Assembly: GCA_023439125.1 (NCBI GenBank)
Contig: JAEXOU010000009.1
Coordinates: 124,001 to 188,000 of the forward strand
Source: Bacillota bacterium
GTDB lineage: Bacteria; Bacillota; Clostridia; Lachnospirales; Lachnospiraceae
Direction: 5' to 3'
DNA length: 64,000 nt
In this document: in pieces, positions 45,535-53,139 of the stretch
How the letters are laid out: each line of letters opens with the position of its first letter
How positions within the stretch are numbered: the stretch's first letter is position 1
The notes under the pieces: generated by a model
Database searches by the model: none
Told to the model about the DNA's origin: nothing
What the model saw: the letters and a program-made list of their open reading frames with translations, nothing else
Position numbers and translations under genes: made by a program

Positions 45535-46692
45535 ATGCTTCATATTTTGTTTGTAATCTTAAAGATACTTGGTATTATCCTAGCTTGCATATTGGGCTTG
45601 CTTTTACTACTTATCCTTATCGTTCTATTTGTCCCAATACGTTACCGAGTGGATGCTAAGAAAAGGGAAGAAGTCATTGTCAAAATGCGGGTTAACTGGT
45701 TATTGCGTATTCTATTTGTGCGAGGCTGGTATATCGATCATCAATTGCATATTAAATTAAGGATTTTTGGAATTACCATTTGGGATAACCTTCGACCGAA
45801 AAAAGAAAAGATAGTTAAGATAAAAAAGGGTAAGAAGGAAAAGATAAAGATAAAAGATACTAAGAACAAAGAAATAAAGAAGGATGAAACAAAGTACGAG
45901 GAATCAAAGGGCGAAGAGATAAAGTACGAGGAAACAAGTAATGAAGATAGTAAAGGCGAAGTAACAAAGAGAGAAGAAATAAGGTACGAAGAAAAAAAGA
46001 CCGAAGATAGTAAGAGCGAAGTAACTAGGTACGAAGAAACAAAGAGCGATAGCGGCTGGGTGGAGCAACGAATGCGAGATGACTCTAAGCCAAAGGAAGA
46101 TTTTATACAGACGGATGAGTCTGAAAACCAAGAAAACCAAGAAGATCAAGAAAACCAAGAAGATAATCAGTCCTTCGAGAACGAAGAACAGTCAACAAAA
46201 ACAAATAAGATCAAAGGAATCATTCATAAAATTAAAGGCTTCTTTCATAAATTAAAACAGACTGTTATGAATATAAGAAGCAAGGTTAGTCAGTTGCTTC
46301 AATTGCTAAGAAAACTGCTGGATAAAAAGAATCTTGTGACGTTGTTTTTTCAGGAAGAGGTGAATCGAGCCGGGATTAAGTTGGCGATCGGACACTTAAT
46401 TAGCGTTTTAAGACATTGCGGTCCTCAACGAATTGAAGGTCACGTTAGATTCGGTACTGGGAATCCAGAACAAACAGGAAAGCTATTAGGGATTATTGCA
46501 ATTTTTTATGGTAAGTATGGACAGGATGTTTCGATTGAACCTGATTTTGAGGAAAAGGTTTTTGAAGCAGAAGGAATGGTTAAGGGAAGAATAAGAATCT
46601 TTCATTTACTTATAATAGGTATTAAGGTCATACGTGATAAGAACATTAAATCATTAATAAAAAACGCTAGACAATTAAAGGAGGAGTTGTAA
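45535..46692 (+). CDS. DUF2953 membrane-associated protein
   Basis: The 385-residue protein has an N-terminal membrane helix (about 4-31), then the DUF2953 start VPIRYRVDAKKREE and LRIFGITIWDN. A highly charged Lys/Glu linker (about 95-225) contains repeated KYEET/YEE-SKGE-type units. A C-terminal DUF2953 domain follows (from about 270). Such proteins are usually encoded next to the spore protein YtfJ/GerW, as here: its stop overlaps the ytfJ ATG. Spore-related function is inferred from that link. The charged linker is unusual in length. Confidence 0.85.
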   Translation: MLHILFVILKILGIILACILGLLLLLILIVLFVPIRYRVDAKKREEVIVKMRVNWLLRILFVRGWYIDHQLHIKLRIFGITIWDNLRPKKEKIVKIKKGKKEKIKIKDTKNKEIKKDETKYEESKGEEIKYEETSNEDSKGEVTKREEIRYEEKKTEDSKSEVTRYEETKSDSGWVEQRMRDDSKPKEDFIQTDESENQENQEDQENQEDNQSFENEEQSTKTNKIKGIIHKIKGFFHKLKQTVMNIRSKVSQLLQLLRKLLDKKNLVTLFFQEEVNRAGIKLAIGHLISVLRHCGPQRIEGHVRFGTGNPEQTGKLLGIIAIFYGKYGQDVSIEPDFEEKVFEAEGMVKGRIRIFHLLIIGIKVIRDKNIKSLIKNARQLKEEL

Positions 46693-47102
46693 TGGCAGAA
46701 CAGAGTTTTAATCAAACAGTTGAGTCACTATTTAAGGGGATGGATACCTTCATAACGACTAAGACAGTTGTTGGAGATGCTGTAAAATTCGATGATGGAA
46801 CAATTATACTTCCATTAGTTGATGTTAGCTTTGGAGTTGGAGCGGGAGCATTTACTAGTGATAAGAAGAATAACGCTGGTGGTGGTATGGGTGGTAAGAT
46901 TACACCGAGTTCCGTACTAGTAATCCAAGACGGCAAGATTCGATTAGTTAATGTGAAAAATCAAGATATGGTAACAAAGATTATTGACATGGTACCAGAT
47001 GTGGTTGACCGATTTACAAAGGATCCAAAGAAGAAAAAGGCTGAGAAAGATGTAGATAAGAAAGCTTATGAGATTCTTAATGGAGAAGGAACAGAAGAGT
47101 AA
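46692..47102 (+). CDS. ytfJ: Spore protein GerW/YtfJ
   Basis: The 136-residue protein has FNQTVESLFKGMDTFI at the start, a repeat of glycine-rich strands (VDVSFGVGAGAFTSD and AGGGMGGKITPSSVLVI) and the DMVPDVVDRF end. These are the features of the YtfJ/GerW sporulation family, present in spore cores and linked to germination. It is translationally coupled to the upstream DUF2953 gene (overlap of one base) and has AGGAG before the ATG. There is no signal peptide. Confidence 0.92.
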   Translation: MAEQSFNQTVESLFKGMDTFITTKTVVGDAVKFDDGTIILPLVDVSFGVGAGAFTSDKKNNAGGGMGGKITPSSVLVIQDGKIRLVNVKNQDMVTKIIDMVPDVVDRFTKDPKKKKAEKDVDKKAYEILNGEGTEE

Positions 47103-47250
47103 AAAATTAAAAAAGATGAAATTTTCCTTGCAATATGTTATTAATTCTGATAGAATATGTTTTGTTTGAGGTCACAGTGTAATTTATGCACGATGCTGGC
47201 GACACATTCGTGTGACGCAGGGCCTAATTTAAATAAGGAGGTGCTTTTCA

Positions 47251-47448
47251 GTGGCAAAATGTGCAGTTTGCGATAAAGGTTCTCACTTCGGTAAAGTAGT
47301 AAGTATTACTAGAAGTCAGGTTTCCGGAAGATCTAACAAGATGTGGAAATCTAACGTAAAGTCCGTTCGTGTTAAAGTTAACGGAGGAACAAAGAAGATG
47401 TACGTATGTACTTCTTGTTTAAGAGACGGTAAAGTTGAACGTGCTTAA
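47251..47448 (+). CDS. rpmB: Ribosomal protein L28
   Basis: The 65-residue protein starts AKCAVCDKGSHFG and ends with CTSCLRDGKVERA. The two CxxC pairs bind zinc, as in many bacterial L28 forms. It belongs to the large ribosomal subunit. The start is GTG with AAGGAGGTG ahead. The 148-base leader holds a small UUCG-type hairpin (about 47191-47210, GCG...CACATTCGTGTG...CGC). A strong terminator follows. Confidence 0.97.
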   Translation: MAKCAVCDKGSHFGKVVSITRSQVSGRSNKMWKSNVKSVRVKVNGGTKKMYVCTSCLRDGKVERA

Positions 47449-47453
47449 TCCAT

Positions 47454-47508
47454 ATAAAAAGAGCACCGCTTATTGACGACGTGTGTCAATAAGTGGTGCT
47501 CTTTTTGT
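47454..47508 (+). terminator. rpmB terminator
   Basis: A long stem, AAAAAGAGCACCGCTTATTG paired with CAATAAGTGGTGCTCTTTTT (one wobble), with a T tract. It is near-symmetric and could work from both strands. Confidence 0.95.
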
Positions 47509-47553
47509 TTCTTCTTGGTGATGATTTCTTGGAGGTAATTTCTTGGAGGTGAG

Positions 47554-47755
47554 GGATTTCGCACTGAGTGGTAGTGATTGCCTGTGATAGGGGGGATGAG
47601 AGTAAGATAAGGTGCTATGTATATTTTTTTCGGCGCGCTTCGCTCACAAGCCGCAAAAACGGGCGGCTTGTAAGGCCTGCAAAAATATACATAGCACCTT
47701 ATCTTACATGTAATATTTGAATCACAGGCAAAGCAAGATTTTGAGTGCGAAATCC
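47554..47755 (+). repeat. Palindromic element alpha, copy F
   Basis: Perfect 12-base outer ends GGATTTCGCACT (47554-47565) and AGTGCGAAATCC (47744-47755), different from the GGGGCTG ends of A, D and E. Next come TTGCCTGTGAT/ATCACAGGCAA, then a perfect 27-bp arm (GTAAGATAAGGTGCTATG and its partner). The core hairpin is ACAAGCCGC/GGCGGCTTGT, in which both strands differ from the other copies but still pair. It lies 46 bases behind the rpmB terminator. The bases after it (to about 47825) hold degenerate 15-17 base AAGAAATCC repeats. Confidence 0.9.
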
Positions 47756-47956
47756 AAAGCAAGAATTCAAAATAAGAAATCTAATGCAAGAAATCCAAAA
47801 GCAAGAAATTTAAAGTAAGAAAATCCAAAAGAGTACGGTATATTGAGAAAGTTCTTAAAAAGAGCGACATCTTTTTATATGGATTGTGAGTGTCTGTGAT
47901 AGCGGGGTATTAACGGGCGTTTTATTATTATAATCAAAAGAAAAGGGGAATGCATA

Positions 47957-50245
47957 ATGTGTAAAGTAAACGTGAGAAAAGGAATTGTTTTATTCCTTAT
48001 GTTTTTATTAACTGTTTCAATCATTGCCTGTAGTAAAGAGAAAACGGATACAACGGATGTGACAGGAAAAATAGATGGAAAAGATGATATAACAACAGAG
48101 AAGATAGGATATTATAAAGAGATAGAAGTTGATCTTACGGAAGAGAATCCCATCGAGAACATGATGGATATTGCGATTAATTCAGAAGGAGAACTAGAAT
48201 ACTATACTCGTACTCAGGATACAAAGGATAATATAGTTAACCGCTACATAGTGAAAGATGGAAAGCTTCAGAAGCAATCAGTGGAATGGGCGATTAAGGC
48301 AAGCCATGATATCAGTGGAATGGTATCTGAATTTCGGATGGGTGCAGATGGTCAATACTTTTTGGTTCTCCAAGAATTTACAACTATTAATCCAGAGTCG
48401 AAGGATCCACAAATCTTTGTTACCTCACGTATTTTTCGTGATGCTGGTAATGGAAACGACTATGTAGAAATTACACCAAAAAACTGGAATCAGATAGACG
48501 AAGGAACTAAGGCTATCAGCGTTGATATTTCTCAGGATGGAACGATCGTATATTCTGATTATGGTGATCTTACTTTGCACGCATATTCGATGAAAGACCA
48601 AAAAGAACTAGATTTTACAGAGATCAATAAAAATATTACTTCTGGAGGAGCTTGGGTCAATCCTTACATAAAAGAAAATTGTATTTACTATTTTGATAAA
48701 AGTAATCATAATATTTTATCTTTGGATTTAATAACAAAGGAAGAAAAGTCGATACCTTGTGATCTTGATTTAGAAGATGCTCTTATGTGTATCTCGGGTG
48801 ATATTTACGTTGCAAATAAGGATGGAATTCATTGTTTTCGTTCCAATGGAACTACATGGGAGACGCTTGTTTCTAGCGATGATAAGCAGATTGGCAATTC
48901 GAATAACAAACTCCGTTCTTTCATCATAGAAGATGGGGAAAATAAGGATTTTTATGTTGGACTAAATAATACAACATCTAATAGCCATGCGATTATAAAT
49001 TACCAATATTGTAATGAACCGATACCAGTGGTAACCGATAAGTTAATCGTGTATTCCTTAAAAGAGAATTTATCAATGCGTAACGCAATAACGAAATATC
49101 AAATGGAGAATCCACAGGTTCAAATTGATTATATCGTGGCGATGTCGGAAGATTCAGAGGTAATGGAACAAGATGTACTTCGTTCTTTAAGTACAGAGTT
49201 ATTAGCTGGGAAAGGTCCCGATATCCTGGTGCTTGATGGCTTGCCAGTGAAGCAATATATCGAAAATGGAGCATTGTTAGAGCTATCCGATCTTTTATGT
49301 CCAATGATAAATGATGGAACTTTATTAAGTAACATAGCAAATAACTATGTGACAGAGGGTGAAGTTTATGCGATGCCAATGCGTTATTTATTCCCTTATT
49401 ATGTATTTAAAGAAGGTACACAGGTTAATATGGAATCAGTAAAAGCCATTAGTGAATTAGCAGATAACTTACAATCAACCGTATTTCAGAGTGGCAGTTA
49501 TGAGGATTTATTGCTTTTATTGGTTAGTACTTATTATGATGACTTCATGATTGGTCAGGAGCAAATGGACCAGAATAAATTTAAAGATTTCTTGAAGGAT
49601 GTTAAAAAAATCTCAGATCATATGACAATTACGGAGGACCCTCCTTTATATTATTATGTTGATACTGTCCAGACGGAGGAGAATTACCAAAATTGGTGTA
49701 TATATCGCAATAATTCATGTGATCTTTTCGAATTCGATTTCTATGCCGCTACTGGATTTGCTGATGAATTTAAGGATTTTAATTTTCCTTATTCATTATT
49801 TAAGAAGATGAAAGGAAATTTGGTAACGATGGATGGTACTTTCATTCCTTCTGGTATGGTGGGTATTAATAAATCGACTAAATCAGAGGAAGCTGCAAAA
49901 GAATTTATTCAGTATCTTTTTTCAGATAAAGTTCAAGCTTCTCAAAATTTGGACGGTTTTCCTGTGAATGCTCACAGCCTTGAAACTTGGAGTAATATGG
50001 AGACAGCCGAAGGTGATTATAATTTGGGTTCTTATAATGACGTAGAAATTTATAGAGTAACCGAACAAGAAAGACAGGAAGCTAAGAAAATTATGCAAGA
50101 AGTATCAAAACCGGTATTCAATAATCAGATAGTTTTGCATATGATAATTAATGAGTCATTAGGTTATCTTACAGGAGAAAAGAATTTAGATCAAGCTGTG
50201 AATGACACAATAAATAAAGTTAACTTATATTTATTTGAACAGTAA
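47957..50245 (+). CDS. Lipoprotein: propeller-like domain fused to a solute-binding domain
   Basis: The 762-residue protein starts with a signal peptide and lipobox SIIACS (Cys at about residue 26), so it is lipid-anchored. Residues about 40-360 consist of repeated beta-rich segments (GTIVYSDYGDLTLHAYSM, ENCIYYFDKSNHNILSL), which look like a propeller-type or similar repeat domain. From about 390 it reads as a family 1 extracellular solute-binding protein (IDYIVAMSEDSEVMEQDVL, AGKGPDILVLDGLP, VYAMPMRYLFPYYVF). The combination is unusual, and no permease or ATPase gene is adjacent. It may bind a sugar-like ligand. Confidence 0.75.
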   Translation: MCKVNVRKGIVLFLMFLLTVSIIACSKEKTDTTDVTGKIDGKDDITTEKIGYYKEIEVDLTEENPIENMMDIAINSEGELEYYTRTQDTKDNIVNRYIVKDGKLQKQSVEWAIKASHDISGMVSEFRMGADGQYFLVLQEFTTINPESKDPQIFVTSRIFRDAGNGNDYVEITPKNWNQIDEGTKAISVDISQDGTIVYSDYGDLTLHAYSMKDQKELDFTEINKNITSGGAWVNPYIKENCIYYFDKSNHNILSLDLITKEEKSIPCDLDLEDALMCISGDIYVANKDGIHCFRSNGTTWETLVSSDDKQIGNSNNKLRSFIIEDGENKDFYVGLNNTTSNSHAIINYQYCNEPIPVVTDKLIVYSLKENLSMRNAITKYQMENPQVQIDYIVAMSEDSEVMEQDVLRSLSTELLAGKGPDILVLDGLPVKQYIENGALLELSDLLCPMINDGTLLSNIANNYVTEGEVYAMPMRYLFPYYVFKEGTQVNMESVKAISELADNLQSTVFQSGSYEDLLLLLVSTYYDDFMIGQEQMDQNKFKDFLKDVKKISDHMTITEDPPLYYYVDTVQTEENYQNWCIYRNNSCDLFEFDFYAATGFADEFKDFNFPYSLFKKMKGNLVTMDGTFIPSGMVGINKSTKSEEAAKEFIQYLFSDKVQASQNLDGFPVNAHSLETWSNMETAEGDYNLGSYNDVEIYRVTEQERQEAKKIMQEVSKPVFNNQIVLHMIINESLGYLTGEKNLDQAVNDTINKVNLYLFEQ

Positions 50246-50552
50246 ACCTGTAAAGGTAATATTGTGAGTGCAAAATCCGTAGAAAGTGTTACTAAGGTCT
50301 CATAGAACAAAAAAGAGTTCATTTAGCTAAAAAAACAAGTTTAAATATTTGGGTATATTGTTGGAAGTTGCTAGAAAGCTGTTCATATGGATTGTCAAAA
50401 AGTAAAAAGTTTGATATAAATATTGGGGACACAGTTTTTTAGCAACACTACAAGACAAGATAGCAGGATGCTTACTTGTCTTGATGAATAACGTTTAATT
50501 TGAATTAAAATCATGTTAATTGTAAGTCATTCTTGGGCCGTATCGCAAAGGA
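50246..50552. other. Intergenic stretch with a hairpin
   Basis: No gene is visible. GAGTGCAAAATCC near 50267 resembles the end of copy F. CAAGACAAG (50451-50459) and CTTGTCTTG (50475-50483) form a 9-bp stem without a T tract. Confidence 0.45.
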
Positions 50553-50693
50553 CTAAGGATTACAAAACAAATTGTAACCAAGTACTAAGCAACCAATAAT
50601 GATACAGATGGCGAGTAAACCATTTGTAATAAAGAGCATAATCGTCATTCCGATGGCAATCCAAAATAGGATGAAACCAAGCATTTTTTTCAT
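50553..50693 (-). CDS. Small membrane protein (46 residues)
   Basis: On the minus strand, ATG (50691-50693) is preceded by GGAG five bases upstream and opens a 46-codon frame: MKKMLGFILFWIAIGMTIML and onward, with LAICIIIGCLVLGYNLF. It has two hydrophobic segments (about 4-20 and 24-42), so it is a two-span membrane peptide. The family is unknown. Length, ribosome site and composition argue it is real. Confidence 0.7.
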   Translation of the reverse strand: MKKMLGFILFWIAIGMTIMLFITNGLLAICIIIGCLVLGYNLFCNP

Positions 50694-50917
50694 AGGCGCT
50701 CCGTTGTAAAGGTGCTTTCTATAATATATGCAAGGTTGTCATAAAATCATGTAAGATTTTAAAGTTTTACGTGTAAGTTATATTGGAATGAAATTTGTGT
50801 TTCTTTTTTTCACAATTAAGGTTATAATATTAAAATAAATATCATTTATATAGAAAATATTTTCAATTAGATAGTTCGATTGAAAGATTTAATTGTGAGT
50901 TGATTGGAGGGTTACGT

Positions 50918-51274
50918 ATGAACGGAACGATGTTAACCAATATGGGTGAAATCGCAATTGATACAGATGTAATCGCCAAATATGCCGGATCAAGTGCAGT
51001 TGAGTGTTTTGGCGTTGTAGGTATGGCTTCCGTAAGTGTAAAAGATGGCTTGGCTAAATTATTACGACGTGAAAGTTTGAATCATGGTGTAAATGTGGTG
51101 ATGGAAGATAATATGATTAAGATTGATCTCCATATTATTGTTTCTTATGGCGTTAGTATTTCAGCAGTAGCAGAAAATTTAATTAGTAACGTTAAGTATA
51201 AGGTAGAAGAGTTTGCAGGGCTAACCGTGGCAAAAGTAAATATTTTTGTTGAAGGCGTTAGAGTCATCGACTAG
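50918..51274 (+). CDS. Asp23/Gls24 family protein (YloU)
   Basis: The 118-residue protein (GEIAIDTDVIAKYAGSSAVECFGVVGM, then IKIDLHIIVSYGVSI and VKVNIFVEGVRV-like AKVNIFVEGVRVI) is an Asp23/Gls24 family member of the YloU type. These small proteins associate with the envelope or with alkaline-shock response in Gram-positives. It is followed 20 bases later by the YloV/FakA-like gene, the usual pair. TTGGAGGG is well spaced for ATG 50918. Confidence 0.9.
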   Translation: MNGTMLTNMGEIAIDTDVIAKYAGSSAVECFGVVGMASVSVKDGLAKLLRRESLNHGVNVVMEDNMIKIDLHIIVSYGVSISAVAENLISNVKYKVEEFAGLTVAKVNIFVEGVRVID

Positions 51275-51294
51275 ATTTAAGGAGGAACGAAACA

Positions 51295-52986
51295 GTGACA
51301 TTGAAGACGATTGATGCTAAATTGCTACAGAAGATGTTTTTGTCAGGAGCAAAACGCATCGAAGCGAAAAAAGAATACATTAATGAGTTGAATGTATTTC
51401 CGGTTCCGGATGGAGACACCGGTACAAATATGACTTTGACGATTATGTCGGCAGCGAAAGAAGTTTCTTCTCTTGCTAATCCGAATATGGAAGATTTGTC
51501 AAAGGCAATATCTAGTGGTTCCCTTCGTGGAGCCAGAGGAAACTCAGGCGTTATTCTGTCTCAGTTGTTCCGTGGATTTACGAAAGAAGTTAAGGAACAT
51601 AAAGAGATCAATGTGACAGTTATGGCGAATGCATTTGCAAAAGCTGTTGAAACTGCTTATAAAGCAGTTATGAAACCAAAAGAAGGTACAATTCTTACGG
51701 TTGCAAGAGGTGGTGCAGAGCGTGCAGCTGAGCTTGTCGGTGAAACGAATGACTTAGTATTCTTTGGTGAACAAGTGATAAAACGTATGGAGGAAGTACT
51801 TGCGCATACACCGGAGTTATTACCAGTGTTAAAAGAAGCAGGTGTTGTTGACTCCGGCGGTCAAGGTTTATTGGAAATCATCAAAGGTGGATACGATGCA
51901 ATGATTGGTAAGAAAGTAGACATTGAGATCGTTCCAGCTAAGGTAATCGCAACTTCAGGTAAAACTGTTGATACAGGTAATATTGCAACAGCTGATATAA
52001 AATTTGGTTATTGTACAGAATTTATCATTATGCTTGAAAAGAACTACACGATGGAAACAGAGCATGAATTCAAAGCATTCTTAGAATCAATCGGTGACTC
52101 TATTGTAGTAGTATCTGACGATGATATTGTTAAGGTTCATGTACATACGAATGATCCTGGTTTAGCTATCCAGAGAGCTTTGACGTATGGTTCCTTAACT
52201 AAGATAAAAATTGATAACATGCGCGAAGAGCACAATGAACGATTAATTCAGGATGCAGAGAAAAAAGCGCAAGAACAAAAAGCGCAAGAACAAAAAGCAG
52301 CTGCTGTAAAGCCTGCGGCACCAAGAAAACAAGTAGGCTTTGTTGCTGTTTCTATTGGTGAAGGTATTAATGAAATCTTTACTGGACTTGGTGTTGATTA
52401 CCTTATTGAGGGTGGTCAGACGATGAATCCAAGTACCGAGGATATGTTGAATGCAATCGAACAGGTAAATGCGGATACAATCTTTATTTTACCGAATAAT
52501 AGTAATATTATTTTAGCGGCTCAACAAGCACAAGCATTGACTGAGGATAAAGAGATTGTAGTTATTCCTTCCAAGACAGTTCCTCAAGGAATTACAGCTG
52601 TAATAAATTATGTGTTCGATAAATCTACAAAAGAAAATGAAGAACGCATGATTGAAGAGATGGCAAGAGTAAAGACTGGTCAGGTAACTTATGCAGTACG
52701 TGATACTAGCTTAGATGGAAAAGAAATACGTCAAGGTGATATCATGGGCATTGGTGATAAGACAATCTTGTCGGTAGGAACAGATATCTCTGAAACAACA
52801 ATTGATTTGATTGAACAATTAATTGATGATGATTCTGAACTTGTTAGCATTTATTATGGCGCTGAAGTAACACAAGAAGATGCCGATGCTATTATGGATA
52901 CAATTGCAAAGAAATACCCAATGATTGACGTTGAGGTGCATATGGGCGGACAGCCAATTTATTATTATGTACTTTCAGTTGAATAA
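51295..52986 (+). CDS. DhaL-domain kinase-like protein YloV/FakA
   Basis: The 563-residue protein has an N-terminal DhaL/Dak2 ATP-binding domain (VFPVPDGDTGTNMTLT, about 30-45, and SLRGARGNSGVILSQLFRG), a middle segment and a C-terminal domain of the FakA/YloV type. The two-part linker EQKAQEQKA (about 325-335) is repetitive. FakA kinases phosphorylate fatty acids bound by FakB. No FakB is adjacent, so a fatty-acid kinase role is probable but not shown. The start is GTG with GGAGGA ahead. It forms an operon with yloU and ends at a strong terminator. Confidence 0.9.
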   Translation: MTLKTIDAKLLQKMFLSGAKRIEAKKEYINELNVFPVPDGDTGTNMTLTIMSAAKEVSSLANPNMEDLSKAISSGSLRGARGNSGVILSQLFRGFTKEVKEHKEINVTVMANAFAKAVETAYKAVMKPKEGTILTVARGGAERAAELVGETNDLVFFGEQVIKRMEEVLAHTPELLPVLKEAGVVDSGGQGLLEIIKGGYDAMIGKKVDIEIVPAKVIATSGKTVDTGNIATADIKFGYCTEFIIMLEKNYTMETEHEFKAFLESIGDSIVVVSDDDIVKVHVHTNDPGLAIQRALTYGSLTKIKIDNMREEHNERLIQDAEKKAQEQKAQEQKAAAVKPAAPRKQVGFVAVSIGEGINEIFTGLGVDYLIEGGQTMNPSTEDMLNAIEQVNADTIFILPNNSNIILAAQQAQALTEDKEIVVIPSKTVPQGITAVINYVFDKSTKENEERMIEEMARVKTGQVTYAVRDTSLDGKEIRQGDIMGIGDKTILSVGTDISETTIDLIEQLIDDDSELVSIYYGAEVTQEDADAIMDTIAKKYPMIDVEVHMGGQPIYYYVLSVE

Positions 52987-53001
52987 TAACTAGGAACACG
53001 A

Positions 53002-53033
53002 GGCTGGTGCAGAATATAGTACCAGCCTTTTTT
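53002..53033 (+). terminator. yloV terminator
   Basis: GGCTGGT (53002-53008) pairs with ACCAGCC (53021-53027), followed by TTTTTT. Confidence 0.9.
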
Positions 53034-53125
53034 ACATATTAGGAAATTTCGCTGAATTTCCAATATGTAAAAAAGCTCCGCAGGATGCACGCTACGCTAC
53101 GGCGCGAGTTGTTTTACGATAAAAG
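53028..53125 (-). repeat. Palindromic element gamma, second copy
   Basis: TTTTTTACATATTAGGAAAT (from 53028) pairs with its complement AATTTCCAATATGTAAAAAA (ending 53074), a stem of about 19 bases with a one-base bulge, and begins in the T tract of the yloV terminator. Read on the minus strand, the following segment ACTCGCGCC, then TGCATC and a T run, matches in order the left part of the composite element at 22.0 kb. Confidence 0.7.
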
Positions 53126-53139
53126 TAAAGGATGATTAT

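Noticed and set aside
47744..47830. Possible second short tandem-repeat locus behind copy F
   Set aside because: The AAGAAATCC units are too degenerate to define a clear period or function.
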